Shown here: positions 1-8,829 of the stretch, piece after piece
How the letters are laid out: the number at the start of each line of letters is the position of its first letter
Numbering within the stretch: the stretch's first letter is position 1
NCBI GenBank assembly: GCA_036003845.1
Contig: DASYRX010000115.1
Location: 1-18,532 of the forward strand
Source: DASYRX01 sp036003845
GTDB taxonomy: Bacteria; Gemmatimonadota; Gemmatimonadetes; Gemmatimonadales; Gemmatimonadaceae
DNA: 18,532 nucleotides
Reading direction: 5' to 3'
Translations under genes and position numbers: made by a program
The notes under the pieces: generated by a model
Told to the model about the DNA's origin: nothing
What the model saw: only the letters and a program-made list of their open reading frames with translations
Databases searched by the model: none

Positions 1-99
1 GGTAAGCTCTTTGTATTCCCCCAGGAGCAACCGACCACAGGACTCGTCGCAATCTTCGACTGGGCGCCGGCAGTTAGTCGCGCTCGCAAGGTCCCGTGA
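1..99 (+). CDS. C-terminal end of an unidentified protein (5' end outside window)
   Basis: The frame starting at base 1 is open for 32 codons and ends at TGA 97-99. The translated tail runs FVFPQEQPTTGLVAIFDW and then a basic end, APAVSRARKVP. Alternating hydrophobic residues followed by a tryptophan and a basic tail resemble the last strand of a beta-propeller or PD40-type repeat, which often ends kinase-linked proteins in this kind of genome; that is inference only. The GTG at 96-98 of the next reading frame overlaps this stop as GTGA, the same arrangement seen at 11997-12000. This supports the frame being a real gene end. Too little is visible to name a family. Confidence 0.45.
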   Translation, partial: GKLFVFPQEQPTTGLVAIFDWAPAVSRARKVP

Positions 100-224
100 G
101 CGACGCCGCGGGCGAGCGCCTAACGTCTGCGCTCTCTGGCCACTACACAATCGAGCGCGAACTCGGCCAGAGCGGCATGGCGACGGCGATAGCTCAGCCT
201 CTCGACCCACGCGTGATTGCCTAA
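96..224 (+). pseudogene. Truncated Ser/Thr protein kinase N-terminus (relic)
   Basis: From GTG 96 the frame reads VSDAAGERLTSALSGHYTIE and continues RELGQSGMATA, then stops at TAA 222-224 after 42 codons. The block ALSGHYTIERELGQSGMATA matches the glycine-rich-loop start of bacterial Ser/Thr kinases and aligns with the two intact kinases downstream (TYTLERELGGGGMS and AYTIERELGGGGMS). The frame ends with DPRVIA just where the VAIK strand and its ATP-binding lysine should be, so the product cannot be an active kinase. The stop lies inside a copy of the dispersed heptamer (GCC-TAA-CG, heptamer 220-226). The start overlaps the upstream stop by GTGA, so the gene was probably once translationally coupled. 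A sequencing error that split an intact kinase is unlikely, because no kinase sequence continues in any frame. Confidence 0.6.
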
Positions 225-469
225 CGCCGGCACTCGCGGATTCCATCCTCCGGCGTGAGCTCACGGCTTTGCAGCTGCGCAGCCCGGCAGCGGATTTCCA
301 TTGGCGCGTTGCCCGCGCACGCGCAGCGGAACAAACCGGAGCGACGCAGCGAGCCATCGTGTGGTACGACATCGCGCAGCGCTCGTACGCGCGCGGCGAT
401 TCCGTCGCGCGGCGCCTCTCGCAGGATCTGGCGCGGAAAGTGGCAGCGCTGCGCGGAGCGGCTCGCTAA
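225..469 (+). pseudogene. Possible 3' remnant of the same kinase or TPR gene
   Basis: After the relic's stop, a different frame is protein-like up to TAA 467-469. It includes LADSILRRELTALQL, DFHWRVARARAAEQTGATQ and RAIVWYDIAQRSYARGDS. The Ala/Arg-rich helical pairs with W-x-x-A-x-A-x-x-x-x-G-A spacing look like one or two TPR-type helices, as at the C-terminus of TPR kinases. No start codon with a ribosome binding site lies at the head of the protein-like part, and this frame upstream of base 225 runs over the kinase relic in a non-kinase frame. The simplest reading is an internally deleted and frame-shifted kinase gene that kept its two ends. It could instead be a small unrelated coding remnant. 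I see no feature in the 66 bases between this stop and the next start. Confidence 0.35.
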
Positions 470-535
470 GGGACGGCTAGCCCAGGCAGTGCACTGGCGG
501 CGACATTTGGTCCTTCCTCGAGACCGAGTGGTCGC

Positions 536-3079
536 ATGCGAGTTCGATGTCTCCCTGCCACCGTGTTTGCCGTCCTAGCGTCAACCGCGCTCTCGTCTTC
601 GCTCACGGCGCAGCAACAGCAGCCCCCGCCGGGTGCGGCGCAGCCACCGCAGCAAGGGGCCGTGCAGCCGCCGCGCCGAGCGCCTCGGCCTTACGCGCAG
701 GTCATCACGGACAAAGCCGTCACAGATGCAGGCGGCATCACGGTTCACCGCGTCGACGACCGCTGGTTCTTCGAGGTCCCCGACTCGCTCGTTAGGCGCG
801 ACTTCCTGCTGGTCAGTCGTGTGGCTGGCGTGCCGTCCAACTTCGGCGGCTTTACGTCAGCCGGGACGTCCATCGAAGAACGTGTCGTGCGCTGGGAACG
901 GCATCTGGATCGCGTTCTGCTGCGTGCGATCGCCTTCGATGCCGTTGCCGACGACTCGCTGCCGATCGCGATTTCGGTGCATAACAACAACGTCGGACCG
1001 ATCCTCGCCGCCTTCCCGATTCAGGCCTTCACGCGCGACAGCGCCAGTTACGTCCTTGATGTCACGGACTTCTTTGCCGGAGACACGCCCGCAATCGCCG
1101 GAATGACGGCGGCGCAGCGGCGACAGTACCAAGTCCGACGCCTCGACCCGGCGCGAAGCTACATCAATGCGGTGCGCTCATTCCCGCTGAACATCGAGGT
1201 GCGACACACGCAGACGTACGACGCCGCGGAGCCACCCCCTCCCGATCGCAGCGGCTCCACGATGACCATCGAGATGAGTCAGTCGATCGTGCTGTTACCA
1301 AAAGAACCGATGCGTCCGCGTTATGCAGACGCCCGTGTCGGTTTCTTCAGCATCGATCGTGTGAACTACGGCCTCGATGAGCAGAAGGCGGCCTCGCAAA
1401 GCTTCATCCGCCGCTGGCGGCTCGAGCCGAAAGATCCGGCGGCATACGCGCGCGGCGAGCTCGTGGAGCCGATCAAGCCGATCGTGTACTACATCGACCC
1501 GGCTACGCCGCTGAAGTGGCGACCGTACGTGCGCCAGGGCGTGCTGGACTGGCAAGTGGCCTTCGAGAAAGCCGGCTTCAAGAATGCAATCCTCGCCAAG
1601 GATCCGCCGTCGCCCAAAGAGGATCCCGAATGGGATCCGGAAGACATCCGATACTCAGTCGTTAGGTGGGCGGCGAGCCTCGTGCGCAACGCGGTCGGTC
1701 CCAGCACTTCGGACCCTCGCACTGGCGAGATCATCGAGAGCGACATCACGTGGTACCACAACCATATGCGCTCCTATCGCAACCGTCTCATGATCGAAAC
1801 TGGCGCTGCAAACCCAGCGGCGCGCACGCTCGAAATCCCGGAAGACCTGATGGGCGAAACGATGCGCAAGGTCGTCACGCACGAGGTCGGGCACGCGCTT
1901 GGGCTGCCGCACAACATGGTCGCGTCCAGCTCGTTCCCAGTCGACTCTCTGCGCAAGGCATCCTTCGCCAAGAAGTACGGTGTCTCGGCCACCATCATGG
2001 ATTACGCTCGCCAGAACTACGTCGCGCAGCCCGGCGACGGACTCGAGCCCAAGGATTTCGTCAGGCGCTTGGGGCCCTTCGACGACTGGGTCATCAACTG
2101 GGGATATCGCGTCCTGCCTAACGCGGCTACGCCGGAAGACGAGCGCAAGACGCTGAACGAGTGGATCACGAAGCAGAGCGGGCCGATGCCGTATCGCTAT
2201 GTGCCGCAGTTCCTGGCGGGCATCGATCCGCGTTCTCAAACCGAAGATGTCGGCGACGACCCGGTGCGCGCATCCACATTCGCGCTCGCGAACCTCAAGC
2301 GCGTTGTTCCCAACCTCGTCGCATGGACAACGCGTCCGGGCGACGACTACACGGACCTCGAGGAGATCTATACCGAGACGCTCGGCATGTGGTCGCTGTA
2401 CATGGGACACGTCATCACCGTCATCGGTGGCGTGAACGTCGACCTCAAATCCGCCGAGCAGGATGGGGCGGTGTTCAAAGTTGTGCCGAAGGAACGTCAG
2501 AAGGCGGCGCTGCAATTCCTGAGCGCCAATGCGATCGATACGCCGGGGTGGTTGGCGCCGCCTCCGGTGCTCGCGCGACTTGGGCCCCCGATCGGTGCAA
2601 CGTCACTCGCGAATCGTCAGGCTGGCGTCGTGACACAGCTTCTGGACGCTCGCCGCCTAACGCGACTCAGTGACGGCGAGACGTTCGATCCGGCGAACGC
2701 GTACCCGGCCGCGGAGTATCTCGCCGATCTCAGGCGCGCGGTTTGGGGGACGATGGCGGCGCCCGAGCCGAACCGCCGCGTGCTGCAGCGCGTCTACGTC
2801 GAACGTCTCGCGGCGATCATCCAGCCGCCGGCGCCTCCCACCGCTGGTGCTGGTCCTGGAGGAGGCGGCCCGGGACCGCAAGGACCGGTCTTTCCGCTGC
2901 TCGTGGCGCCTAACGTGCAACGCGGCGACCTGCCTGCACTCGCTCGGCGCGAGCTGCGAACGATTCAAGCAGACGCACGGCGAGCCGCCGCGGCCGGCGC
3001 GGTGGGCGTGACTCGCGCACACTGGCTCGATGTCGCGGATCGCATCGACGCCATCCTCGACACACGACGGGAGCGATAG
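536..3079 (+). CDS. Exported zinc-dependent metalloprotease (DUF5117/DUF5118/DUF4953 type)
   Basis: The 847-aa product is a large secreted zinc protease that probably cleaves proteins or peptides in the periplasm or outside the cell; its substrate is unknown. Residues 1-25 form a Sec signal peptide (MRVRC, a hydrophobic stretch, then SLTA-QQ), followed by a Gln/Pro-rich linker to about residue 50. The metzincin-type motif HEVGHALGLPH is intact at residues 449-459, with zinc ligands H449, H453 and H459 and catalytic E450. A likely Met-turn, TIMDYARQNY, has its Met at 488. A Pro/Gly-rich segment interrupts the C-terminus around residues 763-785. The length is usual for this family, which is annotated as zinc-dependent metalloprotease with DUF5117, DUF5118 and DUF4953 segments. 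The start at 536 is the only ATG that keeps the whole signal peptide, but it has no clear Shine-Dalgarno sequence. It shares an operon with the M20 peptidase, with one base between stop and start. Confidence 0.88.
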   Translation: MRVRCLPATVFAVLASTALSSSLTAQQQQPPPGAAQPPQQGAVQPPRRAPRPYAQVITDKAVTDAGGITVHRVDDRWFFEVPDSLVRRDFLLVSRVAGVPSNFGGFTSAGTSIEERVVRWERHLDRVLLRAIAFDAVADDSLPIAISVHNNNVGPILAAFPIQAFTRDSASYVLDVTDFFAGDTPAIAGMTAAQRRQYQVRRLDPARSYINAVRSFPLNIEVRHTQTYDAAEPPPPDRSGSTMTIEMSQSIVLLPKEPMRPRYADARVGFFSIDRVNYGLDEQKAASQSFIRRWRLEPKDPAAYARGELVEPIKPIVYYIDPATPLKWRPYVRQGVLDWQVAFEKAGFKNAILAKDPPSPKEDPEWDPEDIRYSVVRWAASLVRNAVGPSTSDPRTGEIIESDITWYHNHMRSYRNRLMIETGAANPAARTLEIPEDLMGETMRKVVTHEVGHALGLPHNMVASSSFPVDSLRKASFAKKYGVSATIMDYARQNYVAQPGDGLEPKDFVRRLGPFDDWVINWGYRVLPNAATPEDERKTLNEWITKQSGPMPYRYVPQFLAGIDPRSQTEDVGDDPVRASTFALANLKRVVPNLVAWTTRPGDDYTDLEEIYTETLGMWSLYMGHVITVIGGVNVDLKSAEQDGAVFKVVPKERQKAALQFLSANAIDTPGWLAPPPVLARLGPPIGATSLANRQAGVVTQLLDARRLTRLSDGETFDPANAYPAAEYLADLRRAVWGTMAAPEPNRRVLQRVYVERLAAIIQPPAPPTAGAGPGGGGPGPQGPVFPLLVAPNVQRGDLPALARRELRTIQADARRAAAAGAVGVTRAHWLDVADRIDAILDTRRER

Positions 3080-3080
3080 T

Positions 3081-4526
3081 ATGCGACTGACTGTTTTCGT
3101 TTCGATGCTGTCGCTGTCATTCGCGCCCGTGCTCGGCGCGCAGCCGCGCACGCCGATCTACACTCCAGGGAAGCTGACACCGAATCAGCAGGTCGCTCAC
3201 GACATCTATAAAGAGCTGATCGAGATCAAGACGGGCGTGGAGACAGGCAACATCACGACCGCTGCGCTGGCCATGGCCAAGCGCTTCAAAGAGGCTGGCA
3301 TCCCAGAGTCCGACATCTTTGTCGGAGGGCCGCGCCCAGAGAAGCACAATGTCGTCGCGCGCATCCGCGGCAAGGCTTCGCCTAACGCGCGCAAGCCGAT
3401 TCTGCTCCTGGCGCACCTCGACGTCGTCGAAGCGCTCAAGAGCGACTGGTCGCCCGACCTCGATCCGTTCGTCTTTACGGAACGCGATGGCTATTACTAC
3501 GGCCGCGGCACGGCGGACGACAAAGCGATGGCGGCGATCTTTGTCGCGAACGTGTTTCGCATGAAGCGCGAAGGATATGTCCCTGACAGAGACATCATCA
3601 TCGCGCTCACAGCTGACGAGGAGAGCGGGCCGGCCAACGGCGTCGACTGGCTCATCAAGAATCACAAAGACAAGGTCGACGCGGCGTTCGTTATCAACGA
3701 AGGCGGCGGCGGAACGCTTCGTGACGGCAAACCGCTCTTCAATTCGGTGCAGGCGAGCGAGAAGATCACGACGAACTTCACGTTGCGCGCTACCAATAAG
3801 GGCGGCCACTCATCTGTCCCGCGCGATGACAACGCCATTACATCCCTCGCCGACGCGCTGTCCAAGGTCGGCCGTCACACGTTCACGATCAAGCTGAACG
3901 ACATCACGCGCGAGTTCTTCAGCAAGACCGCTGACCTCGAGGAGCCCGCGTTAGGTCGGGCCATGAAAACGCTGGTGGCCAATCCGAACGATGCGAGTGC
4001 TGCCGCGACCGTCGCCAAAGACGTCCGCTACAACGCGATGCTGCGCACAACGTGCGTCGCGACGATGCTGAGTGGCGGACATGCGACGAACGCGCTCCCG
4101 CAACTCGCCGAGGCGAACATCAATTGCCGTCTCTATCCGACTGAAACGGCTGATGAAGTTCGCGCCGAGCTGACGCGCGTGATCGGCGATACGACGGTGC
4201 AGGTGATCATTCGGTCGCAGCGACCAGCGTCGCCGCCGTCCGCGTTGATCCCCGAAGTCATTGAGCCGGTCAAGCAGATCACGCGGGATCTCTTCGGTGA
4301 TATTCCCGTGATTCCGGTGATGTCCACGGGCGCTACGGATTCCCGCTTCTTCCGTGCGCTGGGCGTGCCGGCCTTCGGCGTGTCAGGTCTGTTCAGCGAT
4401 CCGAGCGTCGATGCGCGCGCACACGGCCGTGACGAGCGCATGAGCGTGAAATCGTTCTACGAGGGGCAAGAGTTCCTGTATCGCCTAACGAAGGCACTGA
4501 CTTCGACTACGCAGACGGTACCGTAA
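3081..4526 (+). CDS. Exported M20 family metallopeptidase
   Basis: The 481-aa product is a co-catalytic two-zinc peptidase of family M20, probably acting on short peptides or acyl-amino acids in the periplasm. The chosen ATG at 3081 follows GGAG at 3070-3073 and gives a signal peptide (MRLTVFVSMLSLSFAPVLGA-QP); an earlier in-frame ATG at 3030 lies inside the preceding gene and would bury that signal. The M20 ligand set is complete: H112 in LLAHLDVV, D146 in GRGTADDK, catalytic E180 and ligand E181 in TADEESG, E207 in INEGGG, and H448 in RAHGRDERM. The dimerisation domain lies in the middle (about 230-340). The gene starts one base after the stop of the metalloprotease gene, so the two are almost certainly co-transcribed and may degrade polypeptides in sequence. 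Three heptamer copies lie at 3381, 3949 and 4484. Confidence 0.92.
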   Translation: MRLTVFVSMLSLSFAPVLGAQPRTPIYTPGKLTPNQQVAHDIYKELIEIKTGVETGNITTAALAMAKRFKEAGIPESDIFVGGPRPEKHNVVARIRGKASPNARKPILLLAHLDVVEALKSDWSPDLDPFVFTERDGYYYGRGTADDKAMAAIFVANVFRMKREGYVPDRDIIIALTADEESGPANGVDWLIKNHKDKVDAAFVINEGGGGTLRDGKPLFNSVQASEKITTNFTLRATNKGGHSSVPRDDNAITSLADALSKVGRHTFTIKLNDITREFFSKTADLEEPALGRAMKTLVANPNDASAAATVAKDVRYNAMLRTTCVATMLSGGHATNALPQLAEANINCRLYPTETADEVRAELTRVIGDTTVQVIIRSQRPASPPSALIPEVIEPVKQITRDLFGDIPVIPVMSTGATDSRFFRALGVPAFGVSGLFSDPSVDARAHGRDERMSVKSFYEGQEFLYRLTKALTSTTQTVP

Positions 4527-4530
4527 CTAC

Positions 4531-4622
4531 TTCACCGCGGACGCACGCGGACACGCGCGGACAAACCAACAGTTCTTATTAACTGCATTTGTCCGTGTTA
4601 CTCCGCGTTAGTCCGCGGTGAA
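4531..4622. repeat. 92-bp imperfect palindrome between convergent genes
   Basis: Two 35-base arms (4531-4565 and 4588-4622) pair around a 22-base centre. The outer 12 bases TTCACCGCGGAC and the inner 8 bases CGGACAAA pair perfectly, with a second perfect block CGCGGA between them. The centre holds its own small dyad, CAGTT to AACTG. Each arm is built from repeated CGCGGAC-like units about 10 bases apart. It lies 4 bases after the M20 stop and 24 bases before the stop of the convergent protease gene, where a two-way terminator would sit, but it has no long T-run. Similar CGCGG-unit intergenic palindromes with GGTGAA ends occur in several soil bacterial groups, as far as I recall. A REP-like or MITE-like mobile palindrome is the alternative reading. 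Confidence 0.8.
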
Positions 4623-4646
4623 TCTTTTGCAGTTAGAGCTCTGGCT

Positions 4647-5489
4647 CTACCGCCGCACAGGGCCAGCCGGCAGTCGATACAGGAGCTGAGCTGTCCGTGC
4701 GTCCGCGTCTGTGATCTTGTACTGATGACCCTCAGTCGCCGCGGCCATGATGTCTTCCATGTTAGGCGAATGACCGAGGCCGAGCACGTGGCCTGCTTCG
4801 TGACGCACGGCGTTTTGCACAGTGTAGATGTCACGCGCTGTCGATAGGATCACATGCGCCAACACGATCCAGCCGTCGCCAGTCGTTATGCGGAACGTCG
4901 CACCCACCTGTTCCACCTTGGACATCGTCGCCGACCAGGTGACGTGCACGTCCGCTTCGGTCGAGTCGTCCACGAGCGCGAACTGGACGCCGAGGTCGAG
5001 ATCATTCCAGGCCGTAAACCCTCGTCGTGAGGGGCTCACCAGATCAGCCGTGAAGCCGGGCGCCGACGAGTAAGGCTGAACCCACACGCGAATCGGTTCG
5101 TCGCTCGTGCGCCAGCGTGAGACTTTGCCGGCATCGGCCGCGAGCATCGTTTCGAGATAGCTGCCAGTCGCCGCGCTCAGCACGGCGTCGACGGAATCCT
5201 GCGAAATCTGTGGCGCCCCTTCCGCCTCATTGTCCAATTCCGCCGCCCTTTGTAGCCTCGCGATGTGCACATCGGCGAGCCACTGCGGCGCGGCGAACGC
5301 TCGCGGGCGCGCTGACAGCTGGCTTTGGTATTGAGCGGCGATATGGACGCTGTCTGCCGCCGACAGGCCTACGGGTTGAAAGAGGCGATTCCGAGCGGAT
5401 CCGAAAACCAGCGCGGCGACGAAGCCGCCGAGTGCAAGTAGGCCGAGGCCGAGCGAGAGTTCGAGGCCAGAAACGTTGCGGCGCATCAT
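4647..5489 (-). CDS. Membrane-anchored matrixin-like metalloprotease (metzincin)
   Basis: The 280-aa product is a small zinc endopeptidase. Residues 8-30 form one hydrophobic segment after a basic start (MMRRNVSGLE), so it is anchored in the inner membrane with the catalytic part outside, or is cleaved and secreted. The catalytic motif HEAGHVLGLGH lies at 230-240 with zinc ligands H230, H234 and H240 and catalytic E231. It is followed by SPNMEDIMAA, in which M248 fits the Met-turn, as in matrixins (family M10). The region around 133-215 (RVWVQPY to GDGWIVLAHVIL) fits the beta-sheet half of a matrixin fold. No pro-domain cysteine switch is evident. Translation could start at either of two adjacent ATG codons (5489 or 5486). 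It converges on the M20 gene and is divergent from the kinase unit. It holds no exact heptamer, only the one-base variant at 4759-4765. Confidence 0.82.
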   Translation of the reverse strand: MMRRNVSGLELSLGLGLLALGGFVAALVFGSARNRLFQPVGLSAADSVHIAAQYQSQLSARPRAFAAPQWLADVHIARLQRAAELDNEAEGAPQISQDSVDAVLSAATGSYLETMLAADAGKVSRWRTSDEPIRVWVQPYSSAPGFTADLVSPSRRGFTAWNDLDLGVQFALVDDSTEADVHVTWSATMSKVEQVGATFRITTGDGWIVLAHVILSTARDIYTVQNAVRHEAGHVLGLGHSPNMEDIMAAATEGHQYKITDADARTAQLLYRLPAGPVRR

Positions 5490-5643
5490 GTAGATGACGG
5501 CGTCCTGTTCGGCCGGGCAACGCGACGAAACGGCGCGTTCTAAGTCGTTCCAGCCACGCGATATGGCTCGCTCCGGTGCAGGCGGCTAGCTTGGGGGCTA
5601 CCAGGGATCTTACGGTATCGCGCTTTGCACGAGCCGGGGGCCA
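5490..5643. promoter_or_regulatory. Divergent intergenic region, presumed promoters
   Basis: These 154 bases separate the minus-strand protease from the first kinase and must hold the promoters for both unless each is read from elsewhere. I see no convincing promoter boxes or repeat. The start of the kinase gene is preceded by a G-rich ribosome binding site (GGGGG at 5636-5640, three bases before the ATG at 5644). Confidence 0.4.
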
Positions 5644-8600
5644 ATGACTGATCCGCGCGACCAACTGCAGTCCTCGTTAGGGTCGACCTACACGCTCGAG
5701 CGCGAGCTGGGCGGCGGCGGGATGTCGCGCACGTATCTGGCCACCGAGCACGCCCTGTCACGTCGCGTCGTTGTGAAGATTCTGGCTCCCGAGTTGCTCG
5801 CCGGCATTTCCGTCGATCGCTTCAAGCGCGAAGTACTTCTCGCGGCACAGCTGCAGCATCCGCACGTGGTCCCGGTCCTCACGTCCGGCGACGCGAATGG
5901 CCTGCCGTGGTTCACGATGCCGTACGTGGAAGGAGAGTCGTTGCGCACTCGCCTCGCGCGCGGACCCCTGCGCATGAGCGAGATCACCGGCATTCTCAAG
6001 GACGTTGCTCGCGCGCTGGAGTTCGCGCACGGCCACAACGTGGTTCATCGCGACATCAAGCCGGACAACGTGCTGCTCGCCGGGAGCAGCGCGACAGTCA
6101 CCGACTTCGGAATCGCGAAGGCGATTTCGGCCGCGCGCACAGATGGCAGCCAGCGCACGCAGCTCACTGTAACCGGGCAGATTATCGGCACGCCGGCATA
6201 CATGCCGCCGGAGCAGGCGTCGGGCGATCCCGGCGTAGATCATAGATCCGACATCTACTCGTACGGTGCGATGGCGTACGAGATGTTGGCGGGCCGGCCG
6301 CCGTTCATCGGGGCCACGGGCAAGGTGCTCGGCGCGCATTTCAACGAGACGCCGCGGCCAGTCACGGAGTTGCGTGGCGACACGCCGCCGGCGCTGGCCG
6401 ATCTCGTTATGCGCTGCCTCGAGAAGGACATGGCGCGGCGACCGCAAACAGCCGGCGATCTCGTTCGGGTTCTCGACTCGATCTCCTCCAGCGGCGCGAC
6501 CGACGTCGCGCCCGCCATCCTTCACGGCGGGCATATCCGCCTCGGTCGAGCGCTCGCGTTCTGGACCGGCGCCACGGCGCTCGTCGCGCTCACGGCCTGG
6601 GCGGCGACGGCGGCGATCGGCATTCCAGACTGGGTCTTGCCTGGCTCGTTAGGCGTCATGCTCGCGGGACTTCCGGTCATCCTGCTGACGTGGTACGTGC
6701 AGCGCGTCGTCCGCCGCGCGTTTACGGCCACGCCGGCGTACACGCCGGGCGGCTCCGAATCGGGGCATGGCACGCTCGCCAATCTCGCGATCAAAGCCAG
6801 TCCGCACTTTTCGTGGCGCCGCACGTGGCTCGGCGGTACGATCGCGGTGGGCGCATTCGCGGCGCTCGTCGTCGGCTTCATGGTGATGCGTGCGTTGGGC
6901 ATCGGCCCGGTGGGCTCGCTCATGGCGGCAGGGAAGATGGACGCAGGTGGCACGCTCGTCGTCGCCGATTTTCGCGGGCCGCCAGGCGATTCCACGTTAG
7001 GCGCGACAGTTGGCGAGGCGCTCCGGACGGACCTGGGCCAGTCGAGCGCCTTCCGTGTGATGACCCGCGCCACCCTGCGCGACATCTTGCGGCTCATGCA
7101 GCGCCCCATCGAGAGCTCAGTCCCGTTCGACCTGGCGCGCGAGATCGCCACGCGCGAAGGCGCCAAGGCCGTCATCGATGGGGAGGTCGTCAAACTGGGC
7201 GACAGCTATGTGGTCTCCAGCCGGCTTGTGGCCACGCTCGATGGGACAGAACTGGCGACTTTCAGACAGACGGCTGCCGGTGAAAACGAACTCATAAAGG
7301 CGTTAGGCAAGCTCTCGCGCGACATCCGTGGGAAAGTCGGCGAGTCACTGAAAGACATCCGCGACGCACAGTCGCTCGAGCGCGTCAGCACGCCGTCCCT
7401 CGCGGCGCTGCGCAAGTACGTGGAAGGGATCCGCTTCACCGACGAGTTAGGCAACACGGAGCGCGGTCTGGCGTTGCTCGAAGAGGCGGTCACACTCGAC
7501 ACGGCCTTCGCGATGGGCTGGCGCAAGATTGCCGCTGTCGTTGGCAACTTGCGTACAGACCGCCCGCGGCAGATGGACGCCGCGACGCGCGCGTTCCGGC
7601 ATCGCGACCGCCTCAGCGAGCACGAACGGCTCCTTACCGAAGCGTACTACTACGGGGGAGGACCGGAGCCCAACCTCGATAAAGCGCTCGCAGCGTACGA
7701 TGCGATTCTCGAGCGCGAGCCCGACAACATGACCGCGCTCAATAATTCTGGTGTCACCTACGCGCAAAAGAAGGAGTTTGCAAAAGCCGAAGAGCGATAC
7801 CGCGCGGCGGCGCAGATCAAGCGGCCGTTCGGCAGCACGTTTCTGAATCTCGTCGGGGTGCAGCTCCGTCAAGGGAAACTCGCCGCCGCCGAGTCGACAC
7901 AGGTAGACTTCCGGCGTCGCTTCCCGAATCACGACGACATCTGGGAGAGCGAGTGGATGGTGCAATGGGCACAGGGCGACGTGCGCAGCGCCGACTCGAC
8001 GGCACGAGCTATGAATCGCGTCGCGCGCAGCGCACGCCAAGGCTCCCGTTCGGCGTGGAGCCTGTCGGCGTCGGCTCTGATGCACGGCAGGATTCGTGAG
8101 GCAATGCGGTGGCGCACGGAGGGACACCAGGTCGTGTATCGCGCCTCGAAGGCCCCCGACCGACCTGTCCTCATCGCTATCGACTCTGCGTTAGGCGTTG
8201 CATTGTTCTACCAGGACATCGACCGTGCACGCGCCATCGTGCACCGTGCACTGGCGCGGAATCCGATGAGTGAGATGCGCCCCGCGTCGCGCCCTTGGCA
8301 CGAGCTCGCGCAGGTGGCCGCAGTCACGCGCGACGCGCAGCTGGCGCGCGAGGCACTAAGCGGTTTCGAGGCAGACGCTCCCCAACTTGGCCTGGTGAAT
8401 GCCGAAGCTGAGCGCGTGTACCAGGGTGCATGGCTGGCGATGGCAACTGCGCAATATGATGACGCGGCGCGAGGGTTCCTGGACGCCGCCCCTGGAATCC
8501 CGTTCTTCCTAGAGCGACTCGTGATGGTCGCCGCGTCGGACGCGTTCGATCTCGCCGGGAAACCCGACTCTGCCATCGCCCACTACGAGAAGTTCGTGGC

Positions 8601-8814
8601 GACTCCAGATCCCTATTCGGAGACGCATGCTCTGTTCCGAGCGGGTGTGCACAAACGGCTCGGCGAGCTGTACGAGGCGCGTGGTGACACAGCAAAGGCA
8701 GAATCGCACTACGTCAAGTTCATCGAGCTCTGGAAGGACGCCGATCCGGAACTGCAGCCGCAGGTGCGCGAGATTCGTGACCGGCTGGCGAGGTCGCGGC
8801 GTCGGCAAGGGTGA
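5644..8814 (+). CDS. Transmembrane Ser/Thr protein kinase with FlgO/TolB-like and TPR region (copy 1)
   Basis: The 1056-aa product is a PknB-type receptor kinase. The kinase domain (about 17-280) is complete: glycine loop ELGGGGMS (21-28), ATP lysine K45 in RVVVK, helix-C Glu E63, HRDIKPDN at 135-142, DFG at 154-156, and PPE at 188-190. Three membrane segments follow at about 302-324, 330-352 and 395-417, with a basic linker between the second and third. This puts the last 630 or so residues in the periplasm. That part starts with a FlgO/TolB-like domain (about 436-590, LVVADFRGPPGDS, GAKAVIDGEVV) and continues with TPR-like repeats (about 600-1050, including NPSGVTYAQKKEFAKAE-like helices near 700-716). 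Targets and signal are unknown. It is the first gene of a unit with the second kinase and the GH9 gene; the gap to the second kinase is 15 bases. Five exact heptamers lie in it. Confidence 0.9.
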   Translation: MTDPRDQLQSSLGSTYTLERELGGGGMSRTYLATEHALSRRVVVKILAPELLAGISVDRFKREVLLAAQLQHPHVVPVLTSGDANGLPWFTMPYVEGESLRTRLARGPLRMSEITGILKDVARALEFAHGHNVVHRDIKPDNVLLAGSSATVTDFGIAKAISAARTDGSQRTQLTVTGQIIGTPAYMPPEQASGDPGVDHRSDIYSYGAMAYEMLAGRPPFIGATGKVLGAHFNETPRPVTELRGDTPPALADLVMRCLEKDMARRPQTAGDLVRVLDSISSSGATDVAPAILHGGHIRLGRALAFWTGATALVALTAWAATAAIGIPDWVLPGSLGVMLAGLPVILLTWYVQRVVRRAFTATPAYTPGGSESGHGTLANLAIKASPHFSWRRTWLGGTIAVGAFAALVVGFMVMRALGIGPVGSLMAAGKMDAGGTLVVADFRGPPGDSTLGATVGEALRTDLGQSSAFRVMTRATLRDILRLMQRPIESSVPFDLAREIATREGAKAVIDGEVVKLGDSYVVSSRLVATLDGTELATFRQTAAGENELIKALGKLSRDIRGKVGESLKDIRDAQSLERVSTPSLAALRKYVEGIRFTDELGNTERGLALLEEAVTLDTAFAMGWRKIAAVVGNLRTDRPRQMDAATRAFRHRDRLSEHERLLTEAYYYGGGPEPNLDKALAAYDAILEREPDNMTALNNSGVTYAQKKEFAKAEERYRAAAQIKRPFGSTFLNLVGVQLRQGKLAAAESTQVDFRRRFPNHDDIWESEWMVQWAQGDVRSADSTARAMNRVARSARQGSRSAWSLSASALMHGRIREAMRWRTEGHQVVYRASKAPDRPVLIAIDSALGVALFYQDIDRARAIVHRALARNPMSEMRPASRPWHELAQVAAVTRDAQLAREALSGFEADAPQLGLVNAEAERVYQGAWLAMATAQYDDAARGFLDAAPGIPFFLERLVMVAASDAFDLAGKPDSAIAHYEKFVATPDPYSETHALFRAGVHKRLGELYEARGDTAKAESHYVKFIELWKDADPELQPQVREIRDRLARSRRRQG

Positions 8815-8829
8815 CGCGCCGGTAGGCGA

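Noticed and set aside
11..469. An intact 152-aa plus-strand gene
   Set aside because: Its first half overlaps the end of the upstream gene and the kinase relic in a frame with no protein-like character; only the part after about 225 looks like protein.
1655..2515. A 286-codon minus-strand open frame opposite the metalloprotease gene
   Set aside because: It is a GC-rich shadow of a gene with clear motifs and shows no recognisable family or ribosome binding site.
4605..4611. CGTTAGT in the right arm of the palindrome as a heptamer copy
   Set aside because: It has one mismatch and lies in a sequence explained by the palindrome; it was not counted.
8819..8826. A degenerate heptamer (CGGTAGGC) in the gap between the kinases
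   Set aside because: It lacks one base of the word and overlaps the ribosome binding site of the second kinase, which explains it better.
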